DNA from: Pseudoscleropodium purum
Lineage: Eukaryota; Streptophyta; Bryopsida; Hypnales; Brachytheciaceae
Direction of reading: 5' to 3'
Assembly: GCA_963969395.1 (NCBI GenBank)
Contig: OZ017799.1
Coordinates: forward strand, 8,248,501-8,312,500
DNA: 64,000 nucleotides
Made by a program: the position numbers and the translations under genes
The notes under the pieces: generated by a model
Database searches by the model: none
What the model saw: only the letters and a program-made list of their open reading frames with translations
Told to the model about the DNA's origin: nothing
Shown: piece by piece, positions 1 to 12,600 of the stretch
How positions within the stretch are numbered: the first letter of the stretch is position 1
How the letters are laid out: each line of letters starts with the position of its first letter

Positions 1-1635
1 ATTTTTAGAGAATATAAATGCAATGACCAAAGTATTGTACACATAATATTGAGCAAACATGCACTTCTTATTACGTGTGAAAATCGAACCACGCAAAATG
101 TAGCAAATTATATATGGATTGTAGCCTTTCTATTCTTCATGTGAATGCTTTCCCCTTAGCCTGCGACAAGTGTCACTCTATGTAGCCTTGCCTCATACTC
201 CTCATTTGTGAATGGAGACGTACCATTCTCTTATTTGAATATAAAATGAGCATGAACAATTCATTTCTAATGACGTTGATGCAAGCACAAGTATTGTACA
301 ACGGAAATTAGCCTCTACCCAGGAACAATAAAAAAACATTAAATTTTAGCTTCCGTTTCTACAGTCTCATCAAAGGGCATGCTTAAATTTCTATATTCAA
401 TGGCACCTTAGTACTTTCTCATTTTCAGGAAAAGATTGACGCTAAAATCCGGGGAGTTCTTCTGCAGTCATGGTTCCCAATAGGCACAACTATCAAGGGA
501 AAAAAACCCGATTGAACCCACCTCCCCTCGGAGATACTAAGCGTTCTTTTTGTACATCATCCATAATATGGACGCCGATCCGCTAAGGGGTTAACCTAGT
601 AAGGCCTCCCAACTAACCCTAGAGCGCTCTGATGTTCATTTTTTGGACAATGTACAGATTGGAACAGCTTCTGACAACAGAGAATCGACATTTTTCATCT
701 ACTGATTTTTTGTGGCCGTCGTAGAGGGTTTCAGGTACAATAGTGTTCACGCCATCTGAAGAAGTTGGAGTGATAATTACATAAAAAAAATTTGAAGTGC
801 TAGATATGAGAGAATTGATGAAATTTTCAAGTACCCTGAGCAATTTTAGTGCTTAGAGGGAAATTTTGAATGCCTCGTATTCTAAGAGGGCTACAGAAAA
901 TGGGCACCTCAAAGAATGTTTTCAACATTTCAGAACTCACGTAAGTCTATTAAAAAATTGTACAAAAGAGCTCTTTTGTTGTCTCGAAGATGCTACTCAT
1001 TTACAGCGAGCAGGAAAGGAATGCCAGATGTCCAAAGCACACGACCTTGCACTTGTATACAACACAAAAAAATGAATGCAATAGTCAATGTAGTCTTCAT
1101 TTTATATAATTAAAAGTAATCATTTTCTTTCTTGAAATTGTTTACTTTTCCGCTACAACAAAAGCGGGTACCCTCTTGAAATGTTAGTACGTTCATGAAT
1201 ACTGTAGACGTGTGGGATGGGGGTTCATTGGGAAAAAAAATGTTCACTCTCTTCCAGCAGAGGAGAAAGAATTACAAGACATGATTCAGAAGTTGATGAT
1301 GTGCTGTGTCTGTGACTTGAGCACACTAGTTGACAACTTCATTCTCTAGGCACGTCTGATTTTTCGTAAATTTTGCTGACTGCAATGCGAAAGATCTACT
1401 CTAGTTTGCGAAGCTGGAAGGACCTGTCCGCACTAGTCAACGCCTTGGTTGAGTGGGTCAAATTTCTTGATCTCGAAGTTAATAATGTAGATTTGAATTC
1501 ACATTTTCATGGCACTTCGAGCTTTTCAAAAACCTCAAGATCCTATGGTTACTTCACGAAAACAAATTTTGCAGTTTTGCCCAGTGTTCTTATAATTCTA
1601 GCTTCCTTTCACGCCTTTTGGCACTCCTAATGAGT
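1..1635. other. AT-rich intergenic DNA, no gene recognised
   Basis: Only short open frames of under 90 codons occur here on either strand, none with a recognisable domain or flanking splice-site logic. No inverted or tandem repeat stood out by eye. It precedes the tandem array that begins near 1,640. Confidence 0.5.
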
Positions 1636-1639
1636 CCAG

Positions 1640-2070
1640 ACGTTCCAGGGTTAAGCAATCAATTAGGAGGTTGAGACATAAAAATCTGAATTTTATTTAA
1701 AACCACAAGAAACTGAACTAATGAGCCTTCCAATTAAGCAACCAATTAAGAAGTCAAGTCATATAAAAATTTGAATTTTATTTAAGTCAACAAAGAACCC
1801 AGATAGTAGATCTTCCAATTAAGCAATTGGTGAGGAAACCCCCAAAAATATGAAATTTATTTAAATCCATAAGAAACCGAACCAGTGAGGCCTCCAATTA
1901 AGCAACCAGTTGGGAGTCAAGTCATAAAAAATCTGAATTTTATTCAAATCCACGAGGAGTCTAGATAGGAGGCTTCCAATTGAGCAATTAGCTAAGAAGT
2001 CAAGTCACAAAAATCTGAATTTTATTTAAAAAATCAATAAGGAACCCAACTTGGAGGCTTCTCATTGCAT
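1640..2070. repeat. Tandem array, ~80-bp unit, about five copies
   Basis: The phrase CCAATTAAGCAA or a close variant recurs at about 1,652, 1,730, 1,812, 1,890, 1,973 and 2,055, giving a period of 78-83 bp. Each unit also contains AAATCTGAATTTTATTTAAA and a segment like AAGAAACTGAAC. Units differ by point changes and small indels, so this is an old minisatellite-like array. No open reading frame spans it. Confidence 0.85.
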
Positions 2071-3840
2071 AATGCAGGTAGAGGAATGAATTGCAATAAC
2101 AAGAGTTCTGATTGAACCCAATTTTGAATTCATAGAGTGTTGGGAATTGGAAGGAAGGGCATTAGGCCATACTTTGGTCAAACCGAATTGACCAGTTGTT
2201 GGGAGGCTCGGACAGGTCGGAGCTTCTTCACAGACCTTGCAACTCAACTGGAGATCAATTCCTTGCAATTTGAATAAAAAAACTAAGAAACTAAGCAATT
2301 GGGTGTTGAATCAAAGGCATGCAATAAGTCTCAATTGATTGAAGGGGATTCTTAAGTAGAGAAGGATGGGTGAAATTTGTCAATGGAAATAGGAGTGTCA
2401 AGATGAAACTTTAAACTGACTTCTTTGCCATAGTTTTGGATTAGATTCAAAAGTCAATCTATAAAAAACAAAATAAAGAATCAATTGATTTGAAAAGGGT
2501 TCTAGAAGTTAACTAAATTAGGGAAAGGTTAGAAAAGCTAGTTGGAGCAAATTTGACTTTAAATACGTTAGCAAATACTTCCAAAAGGTTAGGATTTTCA
2601 AAGATTTGATATAGAAAATTAGTCTTTCGAAAGAAAAAGAAAAAACTAGAAAGAAACAAAGAAAAATCACATAAAAAATTCAACTTGGAAAAGCAAAAGA
2701 AATTTGGAGAGAAGGATTTGACCCTATTAAGTCCAAATACCAAAAAATCGAAAATACCAAAAAATATGAAACAAATATGAAAGAAATGGAAGGAGCACAT
2801 AAGCAAGTGGTGGAACTCCAATTACAAGTTGAAAAAGATATGTCCAATGTTGTTGAGGTCAACAACGCTAGCATGTGAGTGTGTGAGCGTGAGCTTGAGA
2901 GCGGTGAGCGAAGATTGTGTGAGCCTAGAGCCTAGAAATTTAGAATATGATGTAATTTCAAAATTTTCTTTAAAAAAAATCAAAACATTAATTTTTTTTC
3001 AACAAAATTTTTTGAATTAAATTTTTTTGACCTATTACCACATGATCCATAATTGTGGATTTGAAATCTAAACCTTGGAAAGATGGTACTATTGGATGTT
3101 TTAAAATTTATATTATATTCTGAGAGGTTGTCTCAAAGTGGGTTGATGAAGTGAGAATACAAGTAATTTAGAATCAAATCTAAAGATGGGAGGAAGACAA
3201 ATGTAATAAAAATATCATAGGATGTCAAAAATTGTGTACATAATAAAATATCATTTCATTGTAGAAGTGAATACACATTGGAATTTAAATATAAGATTTT
3301 GCTATTGAAATTTGGAAATTTTGAAGATATTATATTGATACTATGTATCTACTTCATATCTACTTCATATCATGCTAATATCTATCAATTAACTTACTCA
3401 CTCGCATGTCTTGATGATCCCAGCTCCAAGAAATATTTGCTTCACTTCATCTAAGCTAAGGGTAGGAGCGTGGATGAATGTATCTATCTTATAATCTAGT
3501 TTGCAGAAATAATGAAAGATGTAATAAAGGTGTTTGTAGTTTATGTACATGCTCCGCTTTCCAATGGAGGTTCCATTTATACTTCCATAATGGGGACAAA
3601 TACAAGATGGAAAATTGCAAAGTGTAATGTTATAAATCTTTTGGTTAGGCTCAATTCCAAACGAAAGTGTAATAATAGCCCCAAGTCTAAGATAAGGGAG
3701 GAAGTTCACTCCAATTATACTTGCAGTAACATTCCTTGCGCTTTCCCATTGGTTGCGTTGATTTCAGTGGGGGCCTTACTACTCTGCCGAACTTGTTTTC
3801 CATTCCGAATGGAGGGGATTCTTTCAGCATGTGCTGGTCA
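2071..3840. other. AT-rich intergenic DNA
   Basis: No coding region could be supported. Short frames on both strands are low in complexity (F/S-rich on the minus strand, from poly-purine stretches around 2,600-2,760). The right end adjoins the 3' end of the MULE-like relic. Confidence 0.45.
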
Positions 3841-3842
3841 AG

Positions 3843-6800
3843 GATGAATCTAGAGCATAGGCTCAAATATCTTAGAGGAGGGGAATAGACGTCGAGGTGA
3901 CATTGGCACACGAGATTGTAAGCGGAAGCCTGCTTCTTCAAGCTCTATGATTTCAGCACAAATAAGGTTGGTATCTGTGAGAATAGGCCAAACCTCAGGG
4001 ATCTCAGGTCAAGTAAGAACATGGGAACGCTTAGGTCCCATGACACATTGTACAATTTGGTCAACACGAAACCAAAAATCCTCGATCTGAACTATTGTAC
4101 CCTTATATTCACGCTTTTATCCTTTGTAAGGGTAGTAGTGGGTTTACCATGCCTAACAATCAATAGCTTGCATTTGGCTTGTGTATACTTTTGAATGGCG
4201 TGACATTGTTTTTTTGACTTGTGCGAAATTCTTGCTATATGCCATTCTGATGTATCGCAATCCGTTTCTACCACAGATTGAGTATAGGGTATGATTGTGT
4301 TAAACTCTTTAACGGCAATCCCAAGTTGCACTCTAATAATGGTTGATCTAGTTTGAACCCGAAGATGAGAGAAGTTCACCTTGTTAAGACGATGAGAATC
4401 ACCTTCAAAACCAATTGGAAGATCCAATTTTCTTTTGCTAGATCCAAATACCTCTTCTCCCTCTAAGTGTGGAATTCGAGTACAAATGTCTTTCGTTCTA
4501 GGCATCTCATTGAGTGCATCTGCAATTTTCTTTCCATCTCTAGATGCCATAGCTCTTTTCAGTTTCAAATCTTCTTTAGAAGAGCCTTTCCTAGAAAGGC
4601 GTGCACAAAGATAAGCTCTATAGTTGGTCATCTGCATAAAGACTTGAACCCAATCATCGCACATAGCAACGAACAAGTTAGACCTGCATTTACCAGAAGC
4701 TTGCATCCATTTGTTGTGCACTGTTTCTGCCAGGTTACACGTTGGAGTGTCTTCTAGTTCCTCTACTATCAATTTCTACAAAAATGATCAATGAAGTCAT
4801 TATTCAAATGGTTTATTGTTTAGAATAAGAAATAAGGAAAAAATAAAAGTAGAGAAAAGATCATATCGTTTCATGAATCCACCCCATTAACGATATCAAA
4901 AATGCCAAATCATGAGCCAATCCTCAAGTTTACAAATTGTTGATTCTGACGTAGCTCCAGAGGAGTACCACAAAGCTCTAATTTCTAGATACATCTTATC
5001 TGCCTCAGATATTGATGTTGCATCCTTGTATTGCCTACAGAGCCAAATATGTTGGTATTAGAACTCTTTGGTGATTAATTTCTTTGTGTACTTGTGTATA
5101 CTTGTTGCCTAATGAAATAAGCAAGTCCTTTCACGATCCACCATTGGAATGGATGGATCCCTTGACCTATACACAATGTGAAGTGCATTAAAGTTGGCTT
5201 GAGCACTATCACACATAAATCCCTTGAAGGTTGGATTTGATCCTCCATTTTGTACCATAATCTTATTTAGGCAATGCCAAAAAATGATTTGGCCTTCAAT
5301 GCCCTCAGTTTGCATATCACAAACAACGATGGTCATGACTTTGCAATAAATAGAGTCATAAATGTGACAAACAATAGTTGTTCATAATTTCACCCTCTTT
5401 ACATGATCAAACATGATAAAGCAATTCTCGAGGTCACCACCTGATTGCATTCGTTGTATGAGATCAACTCTACTACTAGGTCCATCTACAAACATTTTGA
5501 ACAAATAGACCTTCTCTTGTCCTTGTCTAGGAAATATACTATCGTGAATATACTCCATTTTGGCACGTGCCTTCATGTCAAGAATTTGATCATTTTCGCC
5601 ACCACCCTTGTTGTTGCTTCGAAAAAAAGATATCATATTGCATACATTTGGTGAGCTAAGGAGCTAGAATTTATCCATAACATTTTCTAATGCATCGCTA
5701 TCGAGCATCTCCTTTGGTCCTAGTCCATAATGAATAAGAAATGTATCAAGGAACTCCTTGCTTGCTGCCATGGTGATAGCGGAAGTTTTGGCAATTGGAG
5801 TTCTAGCCACTTCTTGAGCGATCAATTTAGTGATTGCTTCAAGAGACTCTCTGCATTGGCCATTAGCAATTAGATGTGAATGGACACTCAAATGGATACA
5901 TGCACGTGACAAATCTTCACTTCTAAGTATGTAATATATTCTTGAGTTATATAGATTGAGGTAAGTAGGAGATTGTCTACAAACTTTATAGAGCACAGTA
6001 GAATCTGGTGGAGGAATTCGACTTAGGTTAAAAGGATGTCTAGTAGTCTTAGTTTTGTTACTTTTTGAAACCCGTGTGTGATAGTCACATATCGGATTCT
6101 CACATATCTAGTGCCCAATACAAAGCGCCTTTCTGAATTTTAAACCTAAGTCATTATGAATGTCAGATGTCATGGTGCAACACCATGCGTGACCATCATA
6201 CCGTTTATCCATGCCTTCTATGCTTCTAGCCCCACATATAGATCCACAATATGGTAGCAACTCGAAGAGAACATTCCTATCAAAACGAGGTGGGAGAAAC
6301 TGGACCTTCTAATATTCAATGGAATCAAAATTAATTTGGGCAAGTTCATTTTGTGATCCGGGCATAGAAAACAATTTGCAAAGGCACTGTAATACACTTA
6401 GAGAATCGTAATGATTAGGAGGGAGAGGAGGACGAGAAAATCCAGACAATGCAAGACTACTAGGAATAGTGGGGAAGGTAGTAGGAATGAATGAATGAAT
6501 TCATTGTGGATGGCAAAGCAACATTTGAAGAAGGTTGACAAGCTTTAATTGGAGTTTCGCCTTTTGAATCACTAGATAGCTCTATAATTGGTTCTAAAGA
6601 CTCGCATTTGATATTGTTGACAGTGAACAAAATATCATTTTGGGAACATCCACTATCTAGAGACTCTACTTTTACTGGTCGTAATAATGGGCATTCAACA
6701 TTGAACTGATCAGAAATAGATATTTGTATTTGAGTCGAAATTGGCAAGAATTCAATCAAAAGACCGTAAACTTTATAACATCCTGTTAGAAAAAGCCAAT

Positions 6801-7008
6801 AGAATCCTTCTTGATTGCTACATTTTGCTTGCAAGATAATTTCTTTAACAACACCATAGTCACTTTGAATTTCTTCTTCTATAATGATAGAAGAAGGGGA
6901 GAATCCAAAGCAAACATGAAGGAAATGGGCAAGCACATGTACATAACCTTCACTCCTTAAGAGTAAAACAAATGGGATCTTATGACCTCTAATGACAATA
7001 CTAGCCAT
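3843..7008 (-). pseudogene. Decayed MULE-like (Mutator superfamily) transposase
   Basis: Reading the minus strand, several broken frames join into one protein relic. From the N-terminus: a 182-codon segment at 7,008-6,460; a segment at about 6,300-6,060 containing RSIEGMDKRYDGHAWC and a Cys-rich end, interrupted by a TAG near 6,107; an alpha-helical stretch at 5,996-5,664; a segment at 5,636-5,382; the catalytic-core-like stretch at 5,336-5,109 with CDMQTEG, then GFMCDSAQAN and RERTCLFH; and a C-terminal segment at 4,772-4,092 beginning LAETVHNKW. These fit the MULE DDE layout: first acidic site, second D followed by C..H, then E in an N/L-A-E-x-x-x-x-x-W context. A further in-frame piece at about 4,089-3,844, with a TGA at 4,009-4,011, continues it after a frameshift. 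Stops and frame changes make it non-functional. The family call rests on motif spacing; no TIRs or target-site duplication were found around it. Confidence 0.7.
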
Positions 7009-7604
7009 AGTGAAGCATTAAAGAAATGAATAAGCAAGCAATAACACTGAAAAGGAAGAAGAAGCAAGCAATTATATATGAAAGTGCAAGGGTTGTAAAT
7101 ATAAAGAAGGATCATTCCAAATGGATGAATTGAAATTTGAATTTGAATTAATAATGTGAAGGCTTGTTATTATGTATCATATAAAGATTTGATACAGAGG
7201 AAGGTATATGAAGAATATTTGAAATGGAAGTAAGGAAGGCAACATATTGCATGGCATTAATTAGAAAAGGACATATCAATCTTTGTAAGACCATATTAGT
7301 AATGCATGAACGGGCACTGACAGGAGATGGTGATCTACCACATGCTTGCAATTATAATTTCATATTTGGAGACTGCTTAAGAATCTTATATTTGATTATG
7401 TTATCAATAACAACCCATGTAAATTGTTAGTTAATAATGAAATAGAATTTAAATTGTATAGAGAAGAGCTTCTAAAGTCTCCTAAAATATAAAAGCTTGT
7501 AGAGTAGAATGAAGTAATATATAGAAATGCATGTTCCAAAGAATGTACATGATGTAGTTTTAAGAACATTGATATTGTAATGCATTGCTAGTTGATTATT
7601 TCAG
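7009..7604. other. Spacer between two opposed relics
   Basis: This AT-rich spacer lies upstream of the minus-strand MULE-like relic and of the plus-strand relic that starts at 7,605. Only short frames (about 67 codons) are present, and no clear terminal inverted repeat was recognised. Confidence 0.35.
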
Positions 7605-8033
7605 ATGTATGAAAACTTATCTCCTTCATTGTTAGCATTAGACACTCCAAGTGAGGATAGGAGAAATAGAAGGAGGAAAAGTAGCTTTCGTTATTCAAGT
7701 AGAAGGCAATTGTTAAGGGCTAGAATGATTAAACAGTTGCCTTGAATCACTATAGTTGATTTGTCGGACACAACAAGGAGTTTAACATATAAAGGTATTG
7801 TTTCATGTAAAGCAAGTAGGGAAGATATCGTAGAGGCTTCATCCATTTCATGTGAAGCTCAGCTAAGTATTGCCTCTAGTTGTTGTAATTGAGATCAATA
7901 CATTAATGAAGAGGAGGAAGAGGAAGAAGAAATGGATGAAGAAGAAGAGCAAGAACAAGAAGAACAACAAGCACTACTAGCATCGGAGTTAGAGGCAGAT
8001 CTTAAAAGTACAAAGGAAATGATAAAGAAATAA
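7605..8033 (+). pseudogene. Broken coding unit with acidic C-terminal half
   Basis: From an ATG directly after a TTTCAG acceptor-like sequence, one frame runs 142 codons to a TAA, interrupted by two TGA codons at 7,743-7,745 and 7,890-7,892. The encoded relic has a basic, Arg/Ser-rich first third and, after the second stop, a run of Glu and Gln that would be very acidic and probably helical. No family is recognised. It may be a separate transposon-derived gene or a 5' exon of the methylase-like relic downstream; the spacing of about 1.6 kb with a tandem array in between does not settle this. Confidence 0.4.
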
Positions 8034-8480
8034 CTATCCCAAGTGCCATTACCTTTGTATGTATATGAAATTATTTCTTAGATGCAGATTTAGCAACTTT
8101 GCATGATTTTTTGCGCATCGGAAGCCCAATCATACGATGTATAGGATGTAAAAAACAGATACATATTGAGTTTTTTACGGCCTAAAACTAAAACAGCATC
8201 TTGGAATCTTTCCTGAAATCTTCCGATTTCAAAGAATTTCAGTCAAAATCCAGCACTTTTTTTTTAGCAGCTTTTGCCGATTTTTATAAAATTGCTGAAA
8301 TGTCCAAAAATCTTGAAAAAAATTGGAGTGAATCTGACTTGTAGAATCTATGGGTATAAAGTTTTTTGGCTTAAAATCTTCAAAATTAAAAAAGTTATTT
8401 AGAAGATTCCTTTGAGGTATATCTACCAATTTCTTCTTTGTTTTTTAGTTTTTTTTTGGAGACTAGTTTCAACCTAAACC

Positions 8481-8741
8481 TTGTGTTGCCTCCAATCTCC
8501 AAAGGTACCAAGGCAACATTTCGACAAGGAAGAAGAAGAAGAATCAATGAAGGAAAGGGAAGCTACTACCATGGAGGAGGAGGAAGTTGCAGTGGAGTTT
8601 GAGTGGCAAGGAGGGCATGGAGAACCACTAAACAAACCAAATGACGGGACAGCAACTACACGGAATGAAGCAAATTCAAGTGCGTCGCTTGATTTTGAAT
8701 TGCTTTCTTGGACCCCAACTGTTAACGGCTACGCTTTGTAA
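8481..8741 (+). CDS. Possible exon or small ORF, acidic; unknown function
   Basis: An 86-codon frame begins at 8,481 with an internal ATG inside a Glu-rich stretch (METMEEEE-like composition). It ends in the first unit of the downstream tandem array, where the frame reads SWTPTVNGYAL. The text between is composition-normal and free of stops. It might be a 5' exon of the methylase-like relic, or a fortuitous frame. No domain is recognised. Confidence 0.25.
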   Translation: MCCLQSPKVPRQHFDKEEEEESMKEREATTMEEEEVAVEFEWQGGHGEPLNKPNDGTATTRNEANSSASLDFELLSWTPTVNGYAL

Positions 8742-9560
8742 GCTTTAATTTGCTTTCATGTTAGATTACAATTTGCTGAAATGTTCTTATTTTTTTGGAC
8801 TTCACAATGGACGGTCGTTAACAACCACGTTTTTTTCAGATTTCAATTTAGGGTTTCCAGTACTAGAATACTCCAGCCATGAGTGCCTACACTTTTGGGA
8901 TGCAAATTTTTTTCCCCGATATATTTGAGTAGTTCACTACTGAAATTTGTAGGCCCTCCTAGACCCTCAACCATTAACGCCCATACTTTTGGAGGCTCAA
9001 ATGTACTTCACTATATGGTTGAAATTGCTTTAATGCTCAAATTTTTAGTACTTTTCTACACCCCAGCCGTTAACGGTTACACTTTTAAAGACTCAAATTT
9101 GCTTTACTAGATGCTACATATTTGTCTAATGCTGAAATTTTAGAGCCTTATTATACCTTAGCTGTTAATGGCTATGCTTTTAGACACTTAAATTTGTTTT
9201 TGTGTTTTGGCTGAAATTGCTCTAATGTTGAAATTTTTCAACCCCTCTACACTACAATCATTAACGGCCATGCTTTTACAGATTTAGATTTGTTTTTGTA
9301 TTTTGGCAGAAATTACTCTAATGCTGAAATTTTTCAACCTTTCTACATCCCAACCGTTAACAGCCACACTTTTAGAGACTTAGATTGGCTTTTGTGTTTT
9401 GGCGAAAATTGCTCTAATGTTGAAATTTTTCAGCCCTTCTACACCCCAACCGTTAACGGCCACACTTTTACAAATTTAGAGATGCTTTCTTGTTTTGGTG
9501 GAAATTGCTTTAATGTTGAAATTTTTCAGCCCTTCTACACCCTAGTTGTTAATGGCTGAA
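8695..9560. repeat. Tandem array, ~97-bp unit, about ten copies, partly open in frame
   Basis: The core CCAACCGTTAACGGCCACAC (with variants) recurs at about 8,720, 8,817, 8,870, 8,965, 9,067, 9,160, 9,258, 9,352, 9,451 and 9,547. Spacing is mostly 93-102 bp. A second shared block, GCTGAAATTTTTCAGCCC, lies between cores. From 9,290 to 9,559 the plus strand stays open and encodes a 32-33-residue repeat around FYTPTVNGHTF. Because unit lengths vary by non-multiples of three the frame is not kept across the whole array. It lies directly 5' of the ParB/methylase-like relic. Confidence 0.85.
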
Positions 9561-9637
9561 GTGTTCAATTACATATTCTACAATGCATATAAAAAGCTAC
9601 AACTTTTTCTAATCTTTATTTACATGTCATTTCAAAG

Positions 9638-12600
9638 ATGTTGACTCCAAGAGATCCATAAGTACGAGGATTAGGTGCTTTACTTCAACCTCTTTCTAAA
9701 GATCAGTTGGAGGTAGAATTGCATGGCTTATTGAAGAAGAAGACTGTTAACATTTCTTCTCGTCTTGAGCAGTTGAGGTATCAACCACGGGCGAAATCAA
9801 AAATCAATATTCCTTTGTGTCATATAATTTCTTTGCCAGTTGTGAGACCTTTTTTTAAGAATGATGTCATGAATCTAGTTGCACACTTTGTTATTTGTGG
9901 TTACATAGAGGGGAATGGAGTTTTTTATGTGGCTTTGGAGAATAATGAAGGGAAGACAATTGATGTCACGGATGATATTGTGAAATCGTGAAGTAACAAT
10001 TGGTTGTGGGCTAATGTTGCGTTTGAGAAAGAATTGCAAAATGATGAAGATCTCAAAGTTTTTTTTGGCAAGATGTTCATAGTGTGGGATGGCAACCACC
10101 GTTTACAAGCATAATTGCCTATTATCAACCGTAATCATGCCAATGACTTTACGTAGCATTATGTTGTTGAAAGTATTATTTTGGAGGTCAAAGGCGACAT
10201 TGCAACTATGTTGGCAGTATTGCATGAAATCAATTTGTAATCTCTTCTATTTCATTATCAAATTTGATTTCATTTTACTACTTAATCTTTCAAGCTTGTT
10301 TGGTTTGAATCATTGTAATTTTTAATATTCTACCTTCTTATTGGTTTGATGTTCACTTCGCACATTTTAAGACAATGAATTTTGTTTTGATAGGAGAAAC
10401 CAGAAATTCCATGTTTCTATCAATTTTGTTCACAAGCTTTATCACATTCAAAATATTGTTGAGTAATTACTCTTATATTTTGAAAACCTTGTCTTCAAAG
10501 GGATTTTATTGCAACTGAAGCTAAGCAAAAGTCAAAACAGAGGACTTGGTTCACTCTTACTATTGAGTCTCTAAATGCAATCTTATATCAAGTTTATTTT
10601 TAATATTTTCTTTACTATTTGGTTATTTTAGTTAATATTAGGTTGCTCTAATATGCATAACATTTGTCATCATATGCAATTTTTCTTATTCTCATATATC
10701 ATTTTTTTTATGCAACAAGAATTGGGAGATGCTATTACTATTGCTCAAAGGGAAATTTTATGAAAAGTATCCCAATTCAACAGAGTGGACTTCAGCAGTA
10801 GTTCATGAATGGATTTCCAAAACTATTGATAAGGTAAAGGTAGCTTCTCATTTAGAATTGAAGAAGCAACTCCCCATTGCAGATCCGAAGCACACCACAA
10901 CATTCTTAGAGCAAGTGAAGTATCACTATGAAATTCATGATGATAGTCCGAAGATGACTCAAGAAAAATTGTGGATGTTGGCAACTTTAGCAATGGACAC
11001 TTCTATAAAGATCAAGTGGCTAGAGAGATGGAATAAGTCTCCCACTCTTTGTGAGGCTCTCAAATTCTTTAAGGGAAAATTCAATGATGTTGACTTCCCT
11101 GAGTAGCTTTATAAAGCTACATTGTGGACTTAGGTCGGTACTTCTCTTTCCTTCTTATTCTTTTACTATTGTTTCTTTGAACTTCTTCATTCAATTGTTA
11201 CATTCTTCTAATTGAAATTTTGTATATGGTAGTTAGCTATTGAGACAGAAAAGCTTTTTGATGCTACAGTGGCTAATCTTAGGGTGTCTATTAACTATCT
11301 TCTAGATAGTATGGATCCTTTGCCCACTATTTTTAATTATGTGAAGACAATGTGCATATTGTTGTGGAATATTGCCTTCTTTCGTGAATTTGTTGTAGAT
11401 AAGGGAATCCACAAGAATTATAAGATTGACAAGCAACTCAACTTCAAATTAGCTATGCAAAGGATTTTGTATAGGTACTTCAAGTATGTCTTTTTCCCTA
11501 CCAAAGTCATTTCCAAATCTCCCACTTTCTTTGCAAATTATTTGAACAAAGAAAGTGAAAAGTGCATGTTCACTGAGGGAATTATGAAGTCTTGGGATCC
11601 TATACATTTAGATAAGTGCAGATGGTATTTGGATTGTCCCCTTAAAAAACCTTCTACTTTTGACATTGTGCTTTGAGATTCTATTGAACCTGCTCTCAAA
11701 GGTACAGTTGTAGATGTTTCTAAAACAATGGACAAAAATGCAACCAAGAAGCCCAAGAAGACAAAGGCAAAGACATAGAAGTTAATGGTTCAAGTTGATG
11801 ATTCTGATGAAGATGTTCCACTTCAAGAGACTCTCAAGAACCTTGTTGTTACTGAGCCATCTTCTTCAAATATTGAGGTAGTACCTCTTCCTTCAAAACG
11901 GCAAAAGACAGTTTCTACTCCCGTAGTTTTGGTGCCAATCTCCTCTCTTATCTTTGAGCTACCTCCCAAATTTAAAAGTATGATGAGTACTTCGGTTCCT
12001 TTGTCTACAAATCATACATCTTTTGATTTAATCTTGAATGATTCATTTGTTAAAATTGTTAAGGAGAAAAAGAAGAATGGTACATTTGAAGTACCATATG
12101 ATGACATTGTGACTTTTCTATCAAAGGTGAGTTCATTTGTATTATTGGATTTCTTTTTTAATTCATACTTTCTTGTTATGAAACCTTACATGTTTTATAT
12201 AATCTATGTCTTTTAATTCTTAATGTTTTGTGGCTTTCACACCTTCAATCATTAATTGAGATGAACTTTTTGAAATTTCTCTTTGTAGGTTGGTGTAGAC
12301 AAAGAGTTCTTCTTTGATGGCAAATTGCAAAATAAACCTATCGTTGATCTCATCATTGCAAAATATCCAAATGGTCTTCCAGTTCTAGGGGTTTCAAATC
12401 TGCCATCTCTTATTTTGCCTTGGAATGCCAACATTCTAAGTTTTTTGACTGTAATGATGGCATTTTCGCTTACCTATCTTCATGATGATGGAGCATTCCT
12501 TCTATTTTATCTTGACAATTCTACAATGAAGAGAGAAGTCGTAGGATTCTTCAAGAACTACAAGTTAAAGATCAAGGATGAGTGGACCATCATTACTGCT

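Noticed and set aside
8695..9560. CRISPR-like array
   Set aside because: Units are directly adjoining diverged copies with no unique spacers, and the host is a plant.
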